NCBI GenBank assembly: GCA_934725005.1
Contig: CAKVBE010000085.1
Location: 1 to 5,023, forward strand
Direction of reading: 5' to 3'
Length of the DNA stretch: 5,023 bases
Source: an uncultured Rickettsiales bacterium
GTDB lineage: Bacteria; Pseudomonadota; Alphaproteobacteria; Rickettsiales; UBA1997
The notes under the pieces are model-generated. The model saw nothing but the letters and a program-made list of their open reading frames with translations, searched no databases and was not told the DNA's origin. Positions 1 to 4,445 of this stretch are shown here, piece after piece (the first letter of the stretch is position 1; every line of letters begins with the position of its first letter). The position numbers and the translations under genes are program-made.

Positions 1-1
1 A

Positions 2-559
2 TCTTTCTCAGAAATGCAAACCATATCTGGTCATACGGGTTCGGCTTATAGCTCTGGTTTATACATCGATTTTGATGCCTCTAGCTCCTCTTCAACCTAT
101 CAAAATGGTGCCAAAGTCCAAGGAAATAATGTAAGATTAAGATACTTTGTTGTAGTTGCTGATGGTGGAATAAATCAATCGCAAATAGATTGGTCTACAT
201 GGGCTACAAGTATAAATGGAAAAGCTAATATAAATTTAGATAATCTTTCAGTAGATGGTAAAGAAATTATTTGTACCACAAAGGCACCAGATTATAATAA
301 TAAAGTTTGCATAGCAGTAAATGTAGAGTACACAGCTAGCTTAAATGGTTACATATTTGCACAAGGAACAACAGCTTCAAATGTTGCTTATTGTCTAAAA
401 ATTAATAATTTTGACTTCCAATGGACTAATAACGCTCTCCTAAATGCAAACTCTTTCGTCTTAATGCCAATTGCAAAAGGAGATACTTATAAAGTTTATT
501 CAAGCAGCGGAGGTATTAACAACTACATTGGTTATTTTATACCAACAAAACAAATTTAA
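2..559 (+). CDS. Phage tail fibre / tail tip protein, C-terminal fragment (5' end outside window)
   Basis: This is the C-terminal 185 residues of what is probably a tail fibre or tail tip protein, the part of the virion that contacts the host surface. The reading frame is open to the left edge (S-F-S-E before the first Met at 14). That Met has no Shine-Dalgarno-like sequence before it, so I treat the gene as cut by the window and not as starting at 14. The fragment is rich in Ser, Gly, Asn, Thr and aromatics, with alternating beta-type stretches and few charges. It ends in GYFIPTKQI, a closing segment of the sort seen at fibre C-termini. There is no signal peptide or membrane segment. The next gene's ribosome binding site overlaps its stop codon, so the two are co-translated. 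Base composition changes sharply near position 120. Assignment rests on composition and context, not on a defined domain; another virion surface protein is possible. Confidence 0.6.
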   Translation, partial: SFSEMQTISGHTGSAYSSGLYIDFDASSSSSTYQNGAKVQGNNVRLRYFVVVADGGINQSQIDWSTWATSINGKANINLDNLSVDGKEIICTTKAPDYNNKVCIAVNVEYTASLNGYIFAQGTTASNVAYCLKINNFDFQWTNNALLNANSFVLMPIAKGDTYKVYSSSGGINNYIGYFIPTKQI

Positions 560-563
560 GGAG
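558..563 (+). promoter_or_regulatory. Strong Shine-Dalgarno overlapping the upstream stop codon
   Basis: AAGGAG starts inside the TAA stop of the tail fibre gene and lies 5 bases before the ATG at 569. It is the best ribosome binding site in the window. It fixes the start of the next gene and implies translational coupling of the two tail genes. Confidence 0.8.
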
Positions 564-568
564 AGTAT

Positions 569-997
569 ATGATTTATGTTAAAAAAGAAGATAATGAAAT
601 TAAGGCTTTTGCAGAACAAAAAGAAAATACAATTGCCATAACAGAAGAACAATGGATTAATTCTGGTTATGGTATGTACTGTAATATTATAGATAATCAA
701 TTTATTATAACAGAAGCACCACAATCCTCTCTTGAACAACTAAAACAGGAGAAAATAAAAGAATTAAAAAATAATTGTCAAAATTATATTTGTTCAGTTT
801 ATCCGATATTCAAGCAAGTTAATATAATTAATAAATTGTCAGAATATACAAATAAAGAGAAAAAGACAATGAATGAATTCATTGAAAAACAGCGAACAAT
901 ATGTAATAAAAAAGAAGATGAGATTAATGATACTAATTCTAAAGAAGAATTAGACAATGTTAATACTAACTTTGAGGCTGTAGAGAATAATAAATAA
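569..997 (+). CDS. Phage tail-fibre-associated protein, hypothetical
   Basis: A 142-residue protein immediately downstream of the tail fibre gene, in the position where tail fibre assembly chaperones or fibre accessory proteins are usually encoded. The N-terminal ~50 residues are short beta-like stretches including EEQW (27-30). From about residue 52 the protein is highly charged and helical. It contains QEKIKELKNNCQNYI followed by YPIFKQVNII (78-87), then a Lys/Glu/Asn-rich tail. The pattern of a Lys/Glu helix followed by Y-P-x-(F/Y)-K-Q-x-N-I is one I associate with short phage tail proteins of the DUF4376-like kind. Cysteines are at 38, 70, 75 and 112. The start is fixed by AAGGAG 5 bases upstream, and translation ends at two adjacent TAA codons. 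Tail association is inferred from position; a chaperone role is not shown by the sequence. Confidence 0.6.
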   Translation: MIYVKKEDNEIKAFAEQKENTIAITEEQWINSGYGMYCNIIDNQFIITEAPQSSLEQLKQEKIKELKNNCQNYICSVYPIFKQVNIINKLSEYTNKEKKTMNEFIEKQRTICNKKEDEINDTNSKEELDNVNTNFEAVENNK

Positions 998-1157
998 TAA
1001 TGCTCTAAACGTAAACTAATTACTAACAATGGAAATATTATTGATTCCATAAAGAGTCTACTTCCCAACTAGGAAAAATGAATTAAAAAAGTAAAAAGAA
1101 GCATAAATAAAAAACGTACAAATAATTTTAATTTAATAACAATAAATAGGAAAAAAA
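998..1157. other. Gene-free gap between tail and lysis genes
   Basis: 160 bases with no convincing gene. It holds a small inverted repeat, ATGGAA at 1029-1034 and TTCCAT at 1045-1050, without a following T-run. It also holds a ribosome-binding-like start (AGGAAAAATG at 1071-1080) that meets a stop after one sense codon. The rest is A-rich. The lysis-cluster promoter could lie here, but I cannot point to a good -35/-10 pair. An endolysin gene would not fit in this space. Confidence 0.5.
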
Positions 1158-1370
1158 ATGATAAAAGAAATTATAAATTTTATTACCAGTCACTATGATG
1201 AAATATTGGCAATAATTGGTGGCATTGTATCAGTAGCAACTTTAATAGTAAAACTCACACCAACTACAAAAGATGATGAAATACTTGATAAAATTGTGAA
1301 TTTTTTGGCCAAATTTAGTTTAGTAAATACAAAGAAAGAGCAAAAAATTATTAATGACAATAGAAAATAG
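1158..1370 (+). CDS. Small phage membrane protein, holin-like
   Basis: A 70-residue protein with a charged N-terminal helix (MIKEIINFITSHYDE), one hydrophobic segment at about 16-33 (ILAIIGGIVSVATLIVKL), the motif LTPTTKDDEILDKI (33-46), an amphipathic helix and a basic tail. A TM segment followed by L-T-P-T-x-x-D-D and a short helix is familiar to me from small proteins next to lysis genes in phages and prophages of alphaproteobacteria, where they are often left hypothetical or called holin-like. A holin would form lesions in the inner membrane at the time of lysis. Translation starts at ATG 1158 with a modest AGG 7 bases upstream. The spanin-like pair follows 15 bases downstream, which supports a lysis role. 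The holin function itself is inferred from size, topology and neighbours. Confidence 0.55.
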   Translation: MIKEIINFITSHYDEILAIIGGIVSVATLIVKLTPTTKDDEILDKIVNFLAKFSLVNTKKEQKIINDNRK

Positions 1371-1385
1371 AATATATAATTTTAT

Positions 1386-1568
1386 ATGCAAATCAGAATA
1401 TTTGTTATCTGTTTAATAATTATTTTTGTCGCAGCTTTTTATCTAGGTAAAAATATGGAGCAAAATAAAAAATTAAGACATATAATAAAGTCAAAAGAAA
1501 AGTACAAGAAAAATAGTATAAATACTAAACAAGAGTTAATAAAAAGACTTAAGAAAAATGAATTTTAG
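1386..1568 (+). CDS. Putative i-spanin (Rz-like) inner-membrane lysis protein
   Basis: A 60-residue protein with an N-terminal TM anchor (about 5-21, IFVICLIIIFVAAFYLG) followed by a strongly basic, helical periplasmic part (Lys-rich, with scattered Glu). This is N-in, C-out topology, as in Rz-type inner-membrane spanin subunits, but it is much shorter than lambda Rz (153 residues). The gene follows the holin-like gene by 15 bases, and its last 11 bases overlap the start of a small lipoprotein gene in a different frame. That is the hallmark arrangement of Rz/Rz1 pairs, which bridge inner and outer membranes to complete lysis of a Gram-negative cell. No clear Shine-Dalgarno precedes ATG 1386, so it may be translated by coupling. 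The sequence alone is too short and biased for a firm family call; the overlap with the lipoprotein gene carries most of the weight. Confidence 0.55.
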   Translation: MQIRIFVICLIIIFVAAFYLGKNMEQNKKLRHIIKSKEKYKKNSINTKQELIKRLKKNEF

Positions 1569-1764
1569 AATTATATTTTTATTACAAATATTTTTGACTT
1601 CTTGCGTTTATTACAATGCCTGTCCAGATTTAATTAATTATTCACAAGAAGAACAGAGAGAATTACTAAATTATTTAGAAAATAATGATAATAAGATAGT
1701 GGAAAAGTTTTTAATAGATTATTATAATCTTAGAAAAAATGTAAAAATTTGTGAAAATGTTTAA
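1558..1764 (+). CDS. Putative o-spanin (Rz1-like) outer-membrane lipoprotein
   Basis: A 68-residue predicted lipoprotein. A hydrophobic signal (residues 3-13) ends in a lipobox, L13-T14-S15-C16, so Cys16 would be lipidated and become residue 1 of a 53-residue mature protein. The +2 residue is Val, not Asp, compatible with sorting to the outer membrane. The mature part has ACPDLINYSQEEQ (21-33), an acidic helix, then FLIDYYNLRKNVKIC (51-65). The layout of C-P-x-L-x-x-Y-S near the N-terminus and D-Y-x-x-L-R-x-x-x-x-x-C near the end matches small lipoproteins I know from lysis regions of alphaproteobacterial phages. Cys22 and Cys65 could form disulfides. ATG 1558 lies 11 bases inside the upstream gene, in another reading frame, as in spanin pairs. 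Unlike lambda Rz1 it is not proline-rich. Lipoprotein is well supported; o-spanin is an inference from context. Confidence 0.6.
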   Translation: MNFRIIFLLQIFLTSCVYYNACPDLINYSQEEQRELLNYLENNDNKIVEKFLIDYYNLRKNVKICENV

Positions 1765-1781
1765 ATAGACTAATAATTAGG

Positions 1782-1801
1782 AATAATTAAAAATTGTTTT
1801 T
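1782..1801 (+). terminator. Weak hairpin with short T-run after the lysis genes
   Basis: AATAATT (1782-1788) pairs with AATTGTT (1792-1798), including one G-U pair, around a 3-base loop, and TTT follows. It lies 18 bases after the stop of the lipoprotein gene. The stem has no G-C pair, so termination here would be weak. Confidence 0.25.
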
Positions 1802-1829
1802 CTCAAGAAGAACATAGTTAATAACACAA

Positions 1830-1853
1830 AAACTTTTTCACTATAAAAAGTTT
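1830..1853. terminator. Perfect 9-bp hairpin between convergent prophage and tRNA transcripts
   Basis: AAACTTTTT (1830-1838) and AAAAAGTTT (1845-1853) form a perfect 9-bp inverted repeat with loop CACTAT. Read on the - strand, the stem runs directly into further Ts. On the + strand it gives TTTC. It sits between the + strand lysis cluster and the - strand tRNA, where a bidirectional terminator would be useful. Only one G-C pair per stem makes efficiency uncertain. Confidence 0.4.
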
Positions 1854-1856
1854 CAA

Positions 1857-1900
1857 TTTGCCACAAATTTGTCACAAAAGCAGCTGATCTTTTTGTCACA
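1857..1900 (+). repeat. Three copies of TTTGYCACA, possible integrase arm-type sites
   Basis: Copies are TTTGCCACA at 1857-1865, TTTGTCACA at 1868-1876 and TTTGTCACA at 1892-1900. The first two belong to a head-to-tail tandem of an 11-base unit (TTTGCCACAAA, TTTGTCACAAA), i.e. about one helical turn apart. The third is 24 bases after the second. All face the same way and lie 49-92 bases from the 3' end of the tRNA-Lys gene. Short direct repeats beside a tRNA 3' end are what arm-type binding sites of tyrosine integrases look like. That reading is inference; the repeats themselves are plain in the sequence. Confidence 0.6.
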
Positions 1901-1910
1901 TTTAGAAATT

Positions 1911-1947
1911 AAAAACCTGTGAACCATTGATTTTATTGATTTAATGG
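1911..1947 (-). terminator. Weak candidate tRNA-Lys terminator
   Basis: Starting 2 bases after the tRNA CCA end, CCATTGA (1924-1930) can pair with TTAATGG (1941-1947) around a 10-base loop, with one G-U pair. On the - strand a run of five Ts follows after 8 bases (1915-1911). The gap and AT-rich stem make this a weak candidate. Confidence 0.3.
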
Positions 1948-1948
1948 A

Positions 1949-2024
1949 TGGTGGACACTGAGGGATTCGAACCCTCGACCCACTGATTAAGAGTCAGTTG
2001 CTCTACCAACTGAGCTAAGCATCC
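1949..2024 (-). tRNA. tRNA-Lys (anticodon CTT), CCA encoded
   Basis: A complete 76-base tRNA on the - strand. The acceptor arm is GGATGCT against AGTGTCC, with discriminator A and genomically encoded CCA. The D arm contains AGTTGGTAGA. The anticodon stem is ACTGA/TCAGT with loop CTCTTAA, giving anticodon CTT, which reads the AAG lysine codon. The variable region is GGGTC, and the T arm is GAGGG-TTCGAAT-CCCTC, fully paired. The acceptor stem has two adjacent wobble pairs (T4-G69 and G5-T68). The 3' end faces the prophage genes, and an intact tRNA at a prophage edge is what integration into a tRNA 3' end leaves behind. The gene has its own promoter and is divergent from recG. Confidence 0.95.
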
Positions 2025-2035
2025 TCATGTTTGAA

Positions 2036-2063
2036 ATTATAAAATATGATTTTATTTTTTCAA
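2036..2063 (-). promoter_or_regulatory. Sigma70-type promoter of tRNA-Lys
   Basis: On the - strand, TTGAAA (2063-2058) and TATAAT (2041-2036) are separated by 16 bases. The -10 is a perfect match and the -35 matches at 5 of 6 positions. Transcription would start around 2029, a few bases before the mature tRNA 5' end at 2024. This is the clearest promoter in the window. Confidence 0.75.
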
Positions 2064-2087
2064 GAGGATAAATAAAGTTTTTATGTT
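2059..2087 (+). promoter_or_regulatory. Tentative recG promoter
   Basis: TTCAAG (2059-2064) and TATGTT (2082-2087) are 17 bases apart, which would start transcription near 2094, only about 9 bases before the recG ATG. Matches to consensus are modest. A TATGAT at 2045-2050 is an alternative -10, but without a good -35. No Shine-Dalgarno lies close to the recG start, so a very short leader would fit. Confidence 0.25.
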
Positions 2088-2102
2088 AAATTATTTGTTT
2101 TT

Positions 2103-4211
2103 ATGCGACCAGAAATACTAAATTACCTGTTTTCGCCTTTATCAATAATAAAAGGAGTTGGTGAAAAAAAAATTTCAGATTATACTAGATTATTAGTGAA
2201 TAGTACCAAAAGTTTATACGAAGAAAAAAAGCCAAAAATAATTGACTTATTATTTTATTTACCTGAAAAAATTCTTGAAAGAAAATTTATAGATAATTTA
2301 TTTAATGTTGAGCCTGGAACACTTGTTGTAGCCAAAATAAAAGTTTTAAATCATAATGAACCAACAAAAAAGAATTTTCCATACCAGATTAATTGTATAC
2401 TTGGAACACAGATAATAAATATTGTTTACTATAAATACTATGAACAATATCTAAAAAATAAATTTATTGAAGGAAGAGAATTAGTTATTAGTGGAAAATT
2501 TGAAAAATATATGGATCAATATCAAATTGTACACCCTGATTATATAACTAATAATATAAATGATATACAAAAATTTGAACCAATATATTCGTTGACTTAT
2601 AATATATATAACAAAAATATTATAGATAATATAAATATTATTCTGAGAAATACACCAGAGTTACCAGAGTGGCTAGATAAAGAAATATTATTAAAACATA
2701 ATTGGAAAAGCTGGAAAGAATCGTTAATTAAGTTACATAATCCTGATTTGAATTATGATCTTAAAGATAACAGATATATAAAAAGATTAGCATTTGATGA
2801 ATTATTGGCCGAAAGATTAGCTTTAACGCTCATAAAAAATAAAATAATAAAAAATTCACAGAAAAGTAAACTAGAAAATAGCTCAAGAAAGTTAAAAAGC
2901 TATTTTTTAGAAAATAAATTAAGTTTTACGTTAACAAGTGATCAACTAAAAGTTATAAGAGAAATTGAAAGTGATACATTTTCTACAAAAGTTATGCAAA
3001 GATTATTACAGGGTGATGTTGGAAGTGGAAAAACAATAGTAGCTTTTTTATCAATGCTAAATTATATAGAAAACAAGAAACAATGTGTACTCATGGTTCC
3101 AACATCAATATTAGCAATGCAACATTTTGATTATATAAGTAAAATTTGTAGTAATGAAAATATAACAGTTGAAGTTTTGACTGGAAAAATAAAAGGTAAA
3201 AAAAGAGAAAATATTTTAGAAAGATTAAAAAATGGCGAAATAGATATATTAATTGGCACACATGCTTTACTTGAAGAAAATGTTGAATTCAAAAATTTAG
3301 GATTTGTTGTAATAGATGAACAACACAGATTTGGTGTCGAACAAAGATTAAAATTAATTAAAAAAGCAGATAATATTGATATATTGAGTATGACAGCAAC
3401 TCCAATACCAAGAACATTAGCTCTGACAATTTTTTCAAATATGGATATATCAATTATAAAAGAGAAACCAAAAAATAGAAAAGAAATAATTACAACAATA
3501 ATGTCTACAAAAAAATATAATGATTTAATTGATAGTGTAAAAAATAAAATAGAAAATGGAGAAAAGATATATTGGATTTGCCCATTAGTTGAAGAAACAG
3601 AAAATATGGATTTATCAAATGTTGAAAAAAAGTATACAGAATTTTGTCAAATATTTGGAAATGAAACAGTATCTTTCATACATGGAAAAATGAAGGAAAA
3701 AGAAAAAGATGAAGTTATGGAAGAATTTTCTGATACAAATTCAAGTAAAAAAATATTAATCGCAACAACAGTTATAGAAGTTGGAATAGATGTTAAAGAT
3801 GCAACAGTAATTATTATAGAGCATCCAGAAAGATTTGGTCTTTCACAATTACACCAGTTAAGAGGAAGAGTAGGGCGTGGAGATAAACAGTCATATTGCA
3901 TACTTTTATACGATAGCAGTAAAATTTCAAAAACAACAGTTAGAAGAATGCAGATTATGAAAAATACTAATGATGGATTTATAATAGCTGAGGAGGATTT
4001 AAAGATTAGAGGAATAGGTGATATTGTTGGATTAAAACAAAGTGGTATAAAAGATTATAAAATTGCAGATTTAGACAGAGACTTTGACTTATTACAAGAA
4101 GCATCAATATTAGCAGAAAATATAGTGAATGAGGGTAAAGCAAGAAATTATGTAATGTTATTATATTTATTCAATTATATGGATTATTTGAGAAGTGAAT
4201 TGATGAATTAG
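2103..4211 (+). CDS. recG: ATP-dependent DNA helicase RecG
   Basis: RecG is a monomeric superfamily 2 helicase that reverses stalled replication forks and processes Holliday junctions and R-loops in the cytoplasm. At 702 residues it is full length (E. coli RecG has 693). The N-terminus MRPEILN-LF-SP with KGVG (17-20) resembles alphaproteobacterial RecG. YLPEKILERK (52-61) and the beta-rich stretch from ~71 mark the wedge/OB domain that splits forks. LAFDELLAERLAL (229-241) precedes the helicase core. Core motifs: TSDQ (278-281), Walker A GDVGSGKT (304-311), DEQH (405-408) followed by RFG, SMTATPIPRT (429-438), FIHGKMKEKEKDEVM, and QLRGRVGRG (585-593). All catalytic residues are present, so it should be active. 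ATG 2103 is chosen by the conserved N-terminus; no Shine-Dalgarno is close. It is divergent from tRNA-Lys and appears to be a host gene just outside the prophage. Confidence 0.97.
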   Translation: MRPEILNYLFSPLSIIKGVGEKKISDYTRLLVNSTKSLYEEKKPKIIDLLFYLPEKILERKFIDNLFNVEPGTLVVAKIKVLNHNEPTKKNFPYQINCILGTQIINIVYYKYYEQYLKNKFIEGRELVISGKFEKYMDQYQIVHPDYITNNINDIQKFEPIYSLTYNIYNKNIIDNINIILRNTPELPEWLDKEILLKHNWKSWKESLIKLHNPDLNYDLKDNRYIKRLAFDELLAERLALTLIKNKIIKNSQKSKLENSSRKLKSYFLENKLSFTLTSDQLKVIREIESDTFSTKVMQRLLQGDVGSGKTIVAFLSMLNYIENKKQCVLMVPTSILAMQHFDYISKICSNENITVEVLTGKIKGKKRENILERLKNGEIDILIGTHALLEENVEFKNLGFVVIDEQHRFGVEQRLKLIKKADNIDILSMTATPIPRTLALTIFSNMDISIIKEKPKNRKEIITTIMSTKKYNDLIDSVKNKIENGEKIYWICPLVEETENMDLSNVEKKYTEFCQIFGNETVSFIHGKMKEKEKDEVMEEFSDTNSSKKILIATTVIEVGIDVKDATVIIIEHPERFGLSQLHQLRGRVGRGDKQSYCILLYDSSKISKTTVRRMQIMKNTNDGFIIAEEDLKIRGIGDIVGLKQSGIKDYKIADLDRDFDLLQEASILAENIVNEGKARNYVMLLYLFNYMDYLRSELMN

Positions 4212-4247
4212 ATATAAGTAATATTTATAGATTCACGTTATATACGA

Positions 4248-4275
4248 TTGAGTTTTAATTAAATATTAAACTCGA
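4248..4275 (+). terminator. Hairpin after recG
   Basis: TTGAGTTT (4248-4255) pairs with AAACTCGA (4268-4275), 8 bp including one G-U pair, and can be lengthened by AAT/ATT past a bulged T. It begins 37 bases after the recG stop. No T-run follows, so if it ends recG transcription it is not a classical intrinsic terminator. A second, AT-only hairpin (AATATT-TCG-AATATT, 4310-4324, then TTT) lies further down and could share the role. Confidence 0.3.
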
Positions 4276-4281
4276 AATAAC

Positions 4282-4408
4282 AACATTATATTTACTGTAG
4301 TTCTTCAATAATATTTCGAATATTTTTCTTAATTATCTGTGTTTTTAATTTTAACAAGTTACCTATTTTAATAAAAAGTCTATTGAATATTAAAACACTA
4401 TATTTACT
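4282..4408 (+). repeat. Imperfect 15-base direct repeat upstream of the membrane protein gene
   Basis: AACATTATATTTACT (4282-4296) and AACACTATATTTACT (4394-4408) match at 14 of 15 positions, 112 bases apart. Each is preceded by AATATTAAA (4262-4270 and 4386-4394), though with different spacing. The second copy ends at the proposed -35 of the downstream gene. In sequence this AT-rich, chance or an old duplication is possible; a pair of operator sites is a speculative alternative. Confidence 0.35.
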
Positions 4409-4431
4409 TTTTCAGCGCATAGATGTATAAA
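4403..4431 (+). promoter_or_regulatory. Likely promoter of the membrane protein gene
   Basis: TTTACT (4403-4408, 4 of 6 to consensus) and TATAAA (4426-4431, 5 of 6) are 17 bases apart. Transcription would start near 4438, leaving a leader of about 8 bases before ATG 4446. No Shine-Dalgarno is visible in that leader. Confidence 0.4.
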
Positions 4432-4445
4432 ATTGATGTTTTTTT

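Noticed and set aside
14..16. ATG at 14 as the true start of the tail fibre gene
   Set aside because: No ribosome binding site precedes it, the frame is open to the window edge, and tail fibre proteins are normally longer.
500..739. A 79-codon open frame on the - strand across the tail gene junction
   Set aside because: Phe/Ile/Asn-rich antisense of two genes with a good coupled start; no initiation signal.
799..1068. An 89-codon open frame on the - strand opposite the end of the tail-associated gene
   Set aside because: It is the hydrophobic antisense of a Lys/Glu-rich coding sequence, has no ribosome binding site, and conflicts with a better supported gene that has a strong Shine-Dalgarno.
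1001..1072. About 23 sense codons in frame after the double TAA of the tail-associated gene (C-S-K-R-K-L...), possible readthrough extension
   Set aside because: A run of this length without a stop is not rare by chance even in AT-rich sequence, and two adjacent TAA codons argue against readthrough.
1857..1902. TTTGYCACA repeats as a CRISPR array
   Set aside because: Units are only 9-11 bases, with spacings of 2 and 15 bases; no spacer-repeat structure or cas genes.
2062..2071. AAGAGGATAA as the ribosome binding site of recG
   Set aside because: It is more than 30 bases from ATG 2103, too far to serve that start, and the frame from ATG 2083 does not read into RecG.
3647..3901. An 84-codon open frame on the - strand inside recG
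   Set aside because: Lies wholly within conserved RecG helicase motifs and has no features of its own.
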